DNA from: JAKVCB01 sp965243695
GTDB taxonomy: Bacteria; Planctomycetota; Planctomycetia; Pirellulales; Lacipirellulaceae
DNA: 64,000 bases
Direction of reading: 5' to 3'
Assembly (NCBI GenBank): GCA_965243695.1
Contig: CBDEWC010000037.1
Span: 186,001 to 250,000, forward strand
The notes beneath the pieces are model-generated. The model made no database searches and was not told the origin of the DNA. It worked only from the letters and a program-made list of their open reading frames with translations. The translations under genes and the position numbers were made by a program. Shown here piece by piece: positions 51,125 to 59,937 of this stretch (position 1 is its first letter; each line of letters begins with the position of its first letter).

Positions 51125-53560
51125 ATGCCCCACTCGGCGGAGGATCCAGCGGCAAGGTCGGATGCTCCAGTCACCATAACGGGTATTGTCTATAACGACC
51201 ATGACGCAAATCAAGCGCAGGCCAATCGCGAACACGGAATCCCCCAGGTCTGCGTTTCCGATGGAGTGACTTGCGTCCTTACCGATTCTGAAGGCCGGTA
51301 TCGGCTCAAGACCAACGTCGCGCGATCCCGCTATGTCTTTGTTGTCACACCCACCGGTTATCAGTGTTGCCCGGACTTTTTTCAGAGAATTTCCGTCGGC
51401 GTCACGCAGTTGGCCGCAGACTTTGCCCTGTCGCCTTCGGCGAAAACGAGCGAGACCGATTTCTCGTTTGTGCAGGCTACCGATATGCATGTCCGCAACG
51501 AGCTCGATACGGCAGAGCTGGTTGAGGACCTCGAGGAGATATTGCCGTTGCAGCCAAATTTCATCGTCGCAACCGGCGATGAAATCAACAATGGTCATGG
51601 ACGGGCTGCCGAGATGTACCCGCATTACAAGGCGGCGATTAAAGACTTTCCTGTGCCTGTCTTTCATGTTGTTGGCAATCACGATGTTCCAGTAGAGATT
51701 TACGAGGATTTCCTCGGACCACCCTACTACGCCTTCAACTATGGCGGTCGCCACTTTGTGGTCCTCAACAGCATGTCTGACGTGTCGCCCCAATTGGACT
51801 GGCTTCAGCGGGAAATCGCGACGCAGCCGGAAAACATCGAGATTGTGGTTTTCCAGCACTATCCACCCGACAAAGCGCTGCTGGAGTTTTTGTCCCAGTA
51901 CAACACCAGGGCGGTCATCAGCGGCCATTGGCATTCCAGCCGGGTGTTTCGATACAAGAACATGTTGTGCGTTAACTCGCCGCCTTTGCGTTACGGCGGC
52001 TTTGCCATGGCCCCCCGAGGATTTCGAACGGTCACCTTCCACAAGGGCCAGATCGATCTGAAAGACCACCTGGGCGGTTGCCGGGAGCATCTGACGATTG
52101 TTTCCCCTGCCCACGGAGCAGCCATGCCGGCCGGGAAGATCCAGATCCAAGCAAACGCTTACGATGTCTCTAGGGCGGTAACCAGGGTTGAGTACCGAAT
52201 CGCAGAAGAACCGTACAAAGCAATGAGGGCGGTTGGTACGTGGGCCTGGGAAGGCGAGTGGGCCGGTAAAGCGCCGGGGAGCTATACCATCGACGTAAAA
52301 GCAACTCTGGCGTCCGGTGGGACGCTGCGGGATCGGGCCGATTTTGAGGTCACCGCTGACCTGGTTGCTGCTCCGATACCCGAATCAGACTGGCCGATGT
52401 TCCAGCATGATTCGTCCCGGACAGGGGCGACCGGTGATGCGGTTCATCCCCCGTTGCATCTTGCCTGGAGCACGGCGCTTGGCGGCACAGCGCATATTTC
52501 CTCGCCGGTCCTTGCCAATGGAACCGTCTATATCGGACTGCAGGATGAAGAGATGAAAGGCAGCGCCGGGGTTTATGCTTTGGATGCGCGGACCGGCGGC
52601 ACCAGGTGGAAATTTGCAACTCCGGTTTCGGTCAAGAACACCGTCGCAGTGGCCGGCAATCTTGTTTATGCAACAACGGTCGACGGACAGGTGTGGGCGC
52701 TGGATGCGGAAACTGGAGAAGCCCGATGGCGGTATAGCCTGGGCAGTCGAATTGACTGTCGCGCGTACGCTTCCCCGGTTGTTTCCGACGGCATTGTCTA
52801 TCTTGGCGTGGCACAGCATTTTGTCGCGCTCAATGCAAAGACCGGGAAGACAATATGGCAGGCAGCCTTCGACGGGATGACATCAGCGCTAGGCACCGAG
52901 TATATGGGCTGTTATTCGTCTCCCTGTATTGGCGAAGACATGGTGTATGTCGGTTTCAATCTGGCCAGTGGACTCGTTGCGCTCAACAAGCCCAATGGCA
53001 AACAACTTTGGAATAAGGAGCACAAACACAATCCGCTCCATGCGTCTCCCGCCTTGTGCGAGGATATGCTCTACCATCCAGCCTTTGGCGAGCTGCGCGC
53101 AATGAAGGCGGAGACGGGCGAAGAAGTGTGGCGCTTTCCGCTGCCGGCAGAAAATTCTTATTTTCCCTGGTGGACGATATCGTCGCCGGCCATTTCAGAT
53201 TCGAGGGTCTACGTCGGTTCTCTGGAAGGTGCGGTATTTGCCTTGGATGCGTCCAGTGGCGCGAAGCTCTGGTGCCATCAGACGGGAGAGGCGCTGGCGT
53301 CTTTCGGACCTTGCATGCGGGCAGGCAGTCAGGTGATCTCCTCCCCAGCTTTATCTGGCAATACCGCGTACGTTGGCTCTGCCGATGGGAGGTTGTACGC
53401 GCTGGATACCGAGAGCGGGAAGGAAAAGTGGCGTTACAACCTGGGGGTACCCATTACGTCCTCCGCTGCGATCTCCGGCAATACCGTTTTTGTTGCAGCA
53501 TACGATGGAACGGTCTACGCGTTTACGGAGATCAGGGAGACTCGCACGGCGAAAACATAA
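51125..53560 (+). CDS. Calcineurin-like phosphoesterase fused to a PQQ-type beta-propeller
   Basis: The 811-residue protein starts with a transthyretin-like domain (ITGIVYNDHDANQAQA...DSEGRYRLKT, residues about 17-75) usual for phosphoesterases of this class. The metal sites follow: FVQATDMHVRNE, VATGDEINNG, VVGNHDVPVE, VVFQHYPP and ISGHWHSSR (about 115-285). An Ig-like segment (about 320-400) leads to a propeller of PQQ-type blades (GVYALDARTGGTRWKF, QVWALDAETGEARWRY, RLYALDTESGKEKWRY) filling residues 415-805. No signal peptide is visible, although relatives are exported; the true start may lie upstream in a disrupted segment. The substrate is unknown. Confidence 0.88.
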   Translation: MPHSAEDPAARSDAPVTITGIVYNDHDANQAQANREHGIPQVCVSDGVTCVLTDSEGRYRLKTNVARSRYVFVVTPTGYQCCPDFFQRISVGVTQLAADFALSPSAKTSETDFSFVQATDMHVRNELDTAELVEDLEEILPLQPNFIVATGDEINNGHGRAAEMYPHYKAAIKDFPVPVFHVVGNHDVPVEIYEDFLGPPYYAFNYGGRHFVVLNSMSDVSPQLDWLQREIATQPENIEIVVFQHYPPDKALLEFLSQYNTRAVISGHWHSSRVFRYKNMLCVNSPPLRYGGFAMAPRGFRTVTFHKGQIDLKDHLGGCREHLTIVSPAHGAAMPAGKIQIQANAYDVSRAVTRVEYRIAEEPYKAMRAVGTWAWEGEWAGKAPGSYTIDVKATLASGGTLRDRADFEVTADLVAAPIPESDWPMFQHDSSRTGATGDAVHPPLHLAWSTALGGTAHISSPVLANGTVYIGLQDEEMKGSAGVYALDARTGGTRWKFATPVSVKNTVAVAGNLVYATTVDGQVWALDAETGEARWRYSLGSRIDCRAYASPVVSDGIVYLGVAQHFVALNAKTGKTIWQAAFDGMTSALGTEYMGCYSSPCIGEDMVYVGFNLASGLVALNKPNGKQLWNKEHKHNPLHASPALCEDMLYHPAFGELRAMKAETGEEVWRFPLPAENSYFPWWTISSPAISDSRVYVGSLEGAVFALDASSGAKLWCHQTGEALASFGPCMRAGSQVISSPALSGNTAYVGSADGRLYALDTESGKEKWRYNLGVPITSSAAISGNTVFVAAYDGTVYAFTEIRETRTAKT

Positions 53561-54060
53561 CGTGATTTCCGCGCAGGCCCTAAGGCGGCAAGGCCACAAT
53601 CGGTGGTTTATGGTGCTACTACGAATCAGCCCTGGCGCCCGTAAGTGGCTCTTTGGCTGGCGTTCGGCAGCGGGGGGACACCCGGCGACCGGGCCCGGTT
53701 TTCCCAGCAAGCTCCCCAGAGAGTTGCTGGCAGTTTGACGGCTGCGTCGCCAGAAAAAATAGCCCTGTCCAGAAGCATGGTGCCCAGCGGGCCCAGGGGC
53801 CGGTCTGGCGAGGTTCTGTGGGGGGATGTTCCTGCCAGTCGGCGAGCATGAAGGCTTGCTGGCCTGCGGTGCGACCGGAAGAAAGAAGCAGACAGTCTAC
53901 TCGAGTTGGGTTAGAATGACCGTGGCACCGGAGCCGGACGATTGTTGCGTGAGGGTGCGAGTTGCTGTTCGGCCCGATGTTTTTACCTCTCCACTGTGAA
54001 TTCGCTTTGCGCGAATGCCCTTCCCGTGAGTGCCATCCGCTGGATGGACCTTCGTGGTCA
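53561..54060. other. Gene-free region of about 500 bases
   Basis: Long frames exist on both strands here, but none has a signal, a motif or plausible composition. The GC-rich stretch 53690-53840 contains several short inverted repeats (for example CCCGGCGACCGGGCCCGG). A promoter for the following gene is expected towards the end. Confidence 0.35.
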
Positions 54061-54891
54061 ATGGAAAAATCAAAAACCATGGTCAACCGCCATATTGTTG
54101 CTGCCGCCATGGTTGCCGTTTTGTGTTTCAGTTCGCACGCGCGTGGGCAATGGCAAGAGTGGACCGACGCAAGCGAAACCCACAACTGGAATGATCCGGG
54201 GAATTGGGCCGGCAATCAAGTTCCCGGCCCCCAGACGGATGGTGTTACCGTGCAACGGGTCCCTGGGCCGACCATTTCCGATATGGACGCCGTGGTGAAA
54301 AGTTTTGTGCAGATCGGTGTCGACAACGATGGCGAACTGACGATTGGTGAGGGGAGAAGCCTTGATGTGAAAATCGCCGTCGCGATCGGCTGTACGGACA
54401 AGGCAGGGGGTACGCTGATCATGCAAAAGGGATCTGCGCTGAAAGCGGACCAGCTCTACATTGGAAACCATGGCAAGGCCCATCTCACTTTGGATGGCGG
54501 TAGAATCGACTGTACTCATTTCGTGGTGGCGCGGAGTGGTTATTTGGGGCCTGTGAGTACCGTTTTGTTAAAGTCGGGGGCCGTTTACTGCTTTAGTTTT
54601 GTGATGGGCCGAGACAGTATCATTCCACCTGAAGTTGACATCAGGGAAGGCAAGATTGTGCAGAGCCGCAATGAGATCCAACGTTTCAAAGATTGGGTCC
54701 ATTCCAAGTGGATCGTCGGTTACGGGGGCAAGGGGGAAGTAGTCATTGCATTTGATACCGCCGATCACCCAAACTGCACCGTGGTCACTGCAGTGAAACC
54801 GGTGGACCCAGTAGAGGAACCAGTAGAGGAAGTGGTGTACATGCGATCCATGTTTTGTCATTGTTCGAATGAAAGATCTTGTAGGTCTGTG
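54061..54891 (+). CDS. Secreted autotransporter-like beta-repeat protein lacking its own stop
   Basis: From Met at 54061 (earlier start 53962 also possible) the product has a signal peptide (MVNRHIVAAAMVAVLCFSSHARG), a module ETHNWNDPGNWAGNQVPG, and beta repeats (DGELTIGEGRSLDVKIAVAI, GGTLIMQKGSALKADQLYIG, AHLTLDGGRIDC). This matches the style of the PEP-CTERM protein at 40586, but no PEP-CTERM signal is present: after KPVDPVEEPVEEVV the frame runs without a stop into the next gene's signal peptide and on to 59892, a 1976-residue frame in all. Either its end was deleted, fusing two genes, or a base change removed the stop. A separate start for the second gene is likely. Confidence 0.65.
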
Positions 54892-57800
54892 ATGTATAGG
54901 TTTATTCGAACTGCCCTGGGGACAATGGTCCTGTTTGGGTGGGTACTGTCTTCGTGGGTGCTTGCTGAGACACTGGATTCCTTCGACAAGCTTGGCCACG
55001 ATTTTACCGATACGGTTTCTCCTATCTTGGAAAGCCACTGCATCACTTGCCATGACGCGGAGGTGTTGGAGGCAGACCTGGATCTCTCCCGGTTTGCATC
55101 GCTGGACGATGTGCGTCACGAGCCGCGCGTGTGGCAAAAGGTATTAAGGATGCTGGATGATGGCCAGATGCCACCGAAAGAAAGTCGTCCATTATCGGAA
55201 GCCCAGTTTCAAGAGCTACGTGGCTGGATCCGTTCTTACCTGGATGCCGAAGCACATGCTGGTGCGGGTGATCCGGGGCGGGTTGTGGTTCGTCGTCTCA
55301 ATAATGTTGAATACAACAATGCGGTTTTGGATTTGACAGGAATCGATCTGCAGCCAGCCCGGCAGTTTCCGCCCGACAGCGTGTCGGGTGAAGGGTTTGC
55401 AAATACGGGTGACTCGCTGGTCATGTCGCCAGGGCTGTTAGAGAAGTATATCGATGCCGCCCGCGATATTGCCTCCCATGCTGTTTTGCTGCGCCATGGA
55501 TTTCGGTTTTCGCCCACTGCGACTCGTCAGGAGTGGGTCAACGAACTACTCAAGCCGATTCGCGATATTCACGAGCGGTATACAGAGCTTTACCAGGAGC
55601 GCGATGCGGCTAATGTGACGAGGATTCAGTGGGGAGCCGTCAACCTGGCTGAGTATATTGACGCAATTTTGCGTTACCGGAATGTATTGCAGGTCGATAG
55701 GGCCACTGTCGATAGGGCCACTGTCGAGAAGATTGCCGTCGAGGAAAATCTGAACCCGTATTATCTGGGGCACTTGGCGCAGTTGCTGTCCGCCGAGAAA
55801 CCAACGTTGTTGCTGGCGAAGGTTCAGTCACAACTGAAAACTGCAACCGTTGAGGAGACTGAGTCGATTGTCGACGGAATCAAGAATCGGCAGGACCAGC
55901 TGTTTGAACTCAAGCCTATTGGCCAGATGTTTACCAAGGGGTTGTTGCCCGTTGATCCGCTTGTTGAATCGCAAACCTTTCGCGTGAAAATGCAGCCTCA
56001 AGTCGGCAGCGAGGTGGTTACCCTATCGCTGGTGGCAAGTGACGCGGCAGATGGCAACGAAGAGGACCTCGTTGTATGGAAAACGCCTCGTTTCGAATCC
56101 CCTGGAACAACTCCGCTGTTGCTGCGGGATGTTCGTACCTATCTCGCTCGACTTGGCCTGTTTCGTGAATTGACCCTTGCTCGTACGGCAGACTACCTTG
56201 CTGCTGTGGCCGAGTCCACAAAAAGCCGCATTGAGGTTGCGAACCTGGCAGATCGCGAGACTCTGGATCGCAATATTCTCAGGGCGTGGATCGATGTTTT
56301 AAATGTTCAGCCCGCGAGCGAAGAATTTTCCTCCCAGGCCTCTGTGCCAGGGCGGATTGTGATGTTTGTGGGTAACGACAAAGACCCCCGAAATTGTGAT
56401 GCGGGCATTGCGCGCTATTTGCGCAGTCGCGGACATGCGGTGTCCTTGTTTGTGCCTGGTGGCAAGACAGGACAAGAGCAGCATGAGGTTGCCCTGAAAC
56501 ACGATGTTGTGCTCATTTCTGAAACGATTGCGGCAGCAGATGTTCGATTTGATTCGGAAAAAAGCCTGAAAGATCTGCCTCGACCGATTCTCTCTTTTGA
56601 ACCCTATATGTATGACGACGCCGGGTGGACAGGCGAGGAGTTTTACAAAGATTTTGGCCATGCGGTCACCCAGGGAGCTGCGAATGCTGAATCGGGTGAG
56701 CCGTTCGATTCCCTCTACATCTCAGAAGTGCAGCATCCGGTTGCACTTGGGAATAAAGGCAAAGTCAAGATTTATGAGAAGCCCTACAGTGGTGCGTACG
56801 GGCTTGTAGGCAGTTCTGCAGCGGTCATCGCTACGGTGGATCAACAGGGAAAAGTCCCCGCAATTTTTGTTTATGATCAAGGTGACGCGTTGGCCGATGG
56901 GTCGGTGACGCCAGCGGCCCGCATTGGATTGTTTTTGGGCCAACCTTCCGCTGCAGTCATGGGCGACGAGAAACTATCGGACTTTAAGAATCTCACTTTT
57001 GCCGGCCGTCATTTGTTCAATGCGGCGATCGAGTATGCATTGGACCCGGCGCACGTCTATCAGCCCGGGGCGCGGGAACTGGCAGAAAACAATAACTATG
57101 CGCGGCCCGTCCACTATGAGGAAATCAAATCGTTGCTTACGGAAAAGACCACCAAGCCTTTCGGGCATGAGGCCCTCAATGGTTGGGCCATGCAGGGAGG
57201 TGTGCCCTCGATTGTGGCAAACTCATCAGGTACCGAGTTTCGCATTCCAGGTTATGTGCGTCCGCATGGAGTCCTTGTGCATCCGGGGCGAACACATTTG
57301 GTTGCAGTCGGGTGGAAGAGTCCTATCCACGGACTCGTGCACATAGATGCCTCCGCGGTTGATGCGCATCCCGAAGGCGGTAATGGCCAGAGTTGGGCAA
57401 TCACCCTCCAGCAGGGTGCCGTGCGACACCAACTTGCCGCCGGCGAGTTTGATCGAGGCGGTTCCTCCAGTCAGCAGTTCAAGGATGTTGTGGTTCGGAA
57501 GGGAGATGTGGTATCGCTGGTAATCGGGCCGCGGGACACGGACTGGGCTTGTGATGGAACAGGCATTAACCTGGTCATCAGTGACCAGTCAACCCGCCTG
57601 CGGACATGGAATCTTGCGGCCGACATCAGCGGGGATATTCATGCCGCAAATCCGCATCCCGATCATTATGGCAACCAGGCGGTTTGGCACTTTTTTTCTG
57701 ACGAAGTGGGCAAATACGAACCAGCAGGGTCTCCGTTGCCGAGTGGTTCGGTGCTTCATCGCTGGCGGGCTGCTATGAGCCGTGGTGAAAACAAGTTGGC

Positions 57801-59892
57801 AAAGCAGCTGGCTCAGCAAGTCACGATACTGCTGAGTCAGGGCCCGCTTGATTCAACCGGTGCTGAGGATCGGCGTCTTTACAAGCAGGTCCGTAGTTCA
57901 ACGTCGCCATTATTCAAGCGATTTGATTTGCAGTCGCTTATTACACGCAAAGATTTGCCACTTGAGGATACGAAAAAAGTTGAATTTGGTTTGCCAAGCA
58001 CCGCATTTCATGTCGATGCCGAAAATCAATCGGCAGGCGCAACGAACCTTCATGCGGAAGCACCCAGTGTGATTAGGTTTGAGCTTCCAGCCGACCTGGT
58101 TGCCGGAAGAGAATTTGTGGTCGAGGCGGTGCTTGCTTCTCCCGAAAATGCAGAGGAGAAAGCTGGCTGGGAAGGTTCCGTTCAACCGCAGGTCGTACAA
58201 AACCGGGAGGTGACTCCCAATATTAAACTAGATGTCGATCAACCGGTTCTCGTTCATAAGGGCAGCACGGGATACGAACGGACCAAGGCGATCTATGATG
58301 ATTTTCGCAATCTTTTTCCGCGGATGATGTGTTGCCGAACCGTTGTTCCGCTCGATTCGGTAGTCACCATCGTTCAGTTTCATCGAGAAGACGAATATTT
58401 AAGTCGTTTACTGCTTGCTCCTGCGGAACGTGCCGAGCTCGATCGTCTGTGGGAGGAGTTGTTTTTTGTCAGTCAACACGCCCTTCGCGTACATGACAGT
58501 TTTCCGTTGTTTTTGGAGTTTGCGACGCAGGACGATCCTGCCGTGGGGTCCACCAACAAGTTTATGCCACTGGTGGAACCGATTCGTCAACGGGCGGAGC
58601 AGTTTAGGCAACAGTTGCTGGATGCAGAATTGAGGCAGCTTGAGTTGCTCGTGGACTTTGCCGCACGGGCCTACCGGCGCCCACTGGCAGAGGCGGAAGT
58701 GACGGAAATCGAATCGCTCTACCAGTCTCTCCGAGAGCAGGAAGTTGACCACGAAGAGGCTTTTCGTGCCGTGCTGGCGGGAATGTTTGTCTCTCCCAAA
58801 TTCCTGTACCGCACAGAAGTGCCGGTAGTGGGTGACCAGGCGGGTCCCGTGGACGATTGGGAACTGGCAACACGGCTGAGTTTCTTTCTGTGGTCGACTT
58901 TGCCTGACGCGCAGCTAAGATCCGTGGCACTAGCAAAGACTTTAAGTGCCCCGGAGGAAACCACAAGACAAATTCATCGAATGCTTCAACAAGACCAGGT
59001 TCGGAACCTGGCCACGGAGTTTGCATGTCAATGGCTGGGGCTGCGCGACTTTGATCAGCAAAACGAAAAGAACGAACGCCAGTTCCCTGCGTTTTTCGAC
59101 TTGCGCGACGAGATGTACGAGGAGGCAGTCCTGTTTTTCACCGATCTGTTTCAACGGGATGGTTCGATACTTGAAATCCTCGACACCGAGCATACCTTCT
59201 TGAACAACGCACTTGCCACACACTATGGAATCGATGGAGTTGAAGGAGACCAGTGGCAACGGTTTGACGGCATAAAAGAGTATTCGCGCGGCGGTATTCT
59301 GGGAATGGCAGCGCTACTTTCCAAGCAGGCAGGCGCGACACGTACCAGTCCGGTCTTGCGTGGAAATTGGGTGGTAGAAACACTTCTGGGAGAACATCTT
59401 CCCGATCCACCACCGACCGTACCGGAATTGCCCGATGCAGTCAGCCGCGATGGTTTGACAGTTCGTGAATTGACCGAAAAACATGTCAGCGCTCCTGAAT
59501 GTGCAAGCTGCCATGCGAAAATTGATCCGTTTGGATTTGCACTCGAGTCGTTCGACGCGATTGGTCAGTTTCGAGAAATCGACCTGGTGGGCAAGCCGGT
59601 CGATACGCATGCGGAGTTACCCGACGGGTCCGAGATTGCTGGCATCGACGGGCTCAAGGATTATTTGCTCAGCCAGCGCCGAGAGGAGTTTTTACGACAA
59701 TTCTGCCGAAAACTGCTCGGTTATTCTCTTGGTCGGGCGGTCCAATTGACCGATGAGCCTTTAATCGGAGAGATGCTCGAGAATCTCAAAAATCATGAGT
59801 ATCGTTTTTCGATCGCAGTTGAGACAATCGTAAGTAGCAAGCAATTTCGGACCCATCGCGGCCTTGAGGCCACGCGGGTTCCCCACCAATAA
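54892..59892 (+). CDS. Giant planctomycete cytochrome-type protein (DUF1587/1595/1592/1588/1585) with an inserted ThuA-like domain
   Basis: From the inner Met at 54892 (signal peptide FIRTALGTMVLFGWVLSSW) it has 1666 residues. A haem motif CITCH is at 50-54. DUF1587 follows (VRRLNNVEYNNAVLDLTGID, FANTGDSLVMSPGLLEKYID). Residues 488 to about 717 hold a Rossmann-like domain of the ThuA/amidotransferase type (RIVMFVGNDKDPRNCDAGIA, HDVVLISETI, AIFVYDQGDAL, ARIGLFLG), not usual in this family. Next come a beta domain, DUF1595 (LLVDFAARAYRRPLAEAEV), DUF1592 (FRAVLAGMFVSPKFLYRTE), DUF1588 (YSRGGILGMAALLSKQAGAT) and DUF1585, with a second haem motif CASCH at 1537-1541. It is followed by its regular DUF1552 partner. 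Confidence 0.9.
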   Translation: MYRFIRTALGTMVLFGWVLSSWVLAETLDSFDKLGHDFTDTVSPILESHCITCHDAEVLEADLDLSRFASLDDVRHEPRVWQKVLRMLDDGQMPPKESRPLSEAQFQELRGWIRSYLDAEAHAGAGDPGRVVVRRLNNVEYNNAVLDLTGIDLQPARQFPPDSVSGEGFANTGDSLVMSPGLLEKYIDAARDIASHAVLLRHGFRFSPTATRQEWVNELLKPIRDIHERYTELYQERDAANVTRIQWGAVNLAEYIDAILRYRNVLQVDRATVDRATVEKIAVEENLNPYYLGHLAQLLSAEKPTLLLAKVQSQLKTATVEETESIVDGIKNRQDQLFELKPIGQMFTKGLLPVDPLVESQTFRVKMQPQVGSEVVTLSLVASDAADGNEEDLVVWKTPRFESPGTTPLLLRDVRTYLARLGLFRELTLARTADYLAAVAESTKSRIEVANLADRETLDRNILRAWIDVLNVQPASEEFSSQASVPGRIVMFVGNDKDPRNCDAGIARYLRSRGHAVSLFVPGGKTGQEQHEVALKHDVVLISETIAAADVRFDSEKSLKDLPRPILSFEPYMYDDAGWTGEEFYKDFGHAVTQGAANAESGEPFDSLYISEVQHPVALGNKGKVKIYEKPYSGAYGLVGSSAAVIATVDQQGKVPAIFVYDQGDALADGSVTPAARIGLFLGQPSAAVMGDEKLSDFKNLTFAGRHLFNAAIEYALDPAHVYQPGARELAENNNYARPVHYEEIKSLLTEKTTKPFGHEALNGWAMQGGVPSIVANSSGTEFRIPGYVRPHGVLVHPGRTHLVAVGWKSPIHGLVHIDASAVDAHPEGGNGQSWAITLQQGAVRHQLAAGEFDRGGSSSQQFKDVVVRKGDVVSLVIGPRDTDWACDGTGINLVISDQSTRLRTWNLAADISGDIHAANPHPDHYGNQAVWHFFSDEVGKYEPAGSPLPSGSVLHRWRAAMSRGENKLAKQLAQQVTILLSQGPLDSTGAEDRRLYKQVRSSTSPLFKRFDLQSLITRKDLPLEDTKKVEFGLPSTAFHVDAENQSAGATNLHAEAPSVIRFELPADLVAGREFVVEAVLASPENAEEKAGWEGSVQPQVVQNREVTPNIKLDVDQPVLVHKGSTGYERTKAIYDDFRNLFPRMMCCRTVVPLDSVVTIVQFHREDEYLSRLLLAPAERAELDRLWEELFFVSQHALRVHDSFPLFLEFATQDDPAVGSTNKFMPLVEPIRQRAEQFRQQLLDAELRQLELLVDFAARAYRRPLAEAEVTEIESLYQSLREQEVDHEEAFRAVLAGMFVSPKFLYRTEVPVVGDQAGPVDDWELATRLSFFLWSTLPDAQLRSVALAKTLSAPEETTRQIHRMLQQDQVRNLATEFACQWLGLRDFDQQNEKNERQFPAFFDLRDEMYEEAVLFFTDLFQRDGSILEILDTEHTFLNNALATHYGIDGVEGDQWQRFDGIKEYSRGGILGMAALLSKQAGATRTSPVLRGNWVVETLLGEHLPDPPPTVPELPDAVSRDGLTVRELTEKHVSAPECASCHAKIDPFGFALESFDAIGQFREIDLVGKPVDTHAELPDGSEIAGIDGLKDYLLSQRREEFLRQFCRKLLGYSLGRAVQLTDEPLIGEMLENLKNHEYRFSIAVETIVSSKQFRTHRGLEATRVPHQ

Positions 59893-59937
59893 GTTTGATT
59901 CGCCGAAAAAAGTCCCCAAGTTGTCAGGGAGATTGCC

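Noticed and set aside
50579..52150. A 523-residue minus-strand frame covering the start of the phosphoesterase/PQQ gene.
   Set aside because: It is antisense to a gene with clear domains, has no motif of its own, and crosses repeats and the gene fragment.
53619..54215. A 198-residue minus-strand frame in the gap before the fused gene.
   Set aside because: It overlaps the signal peptide region of the plus-strand gene, has mixed low-complexity text and no recognisable domain or ribosome site.
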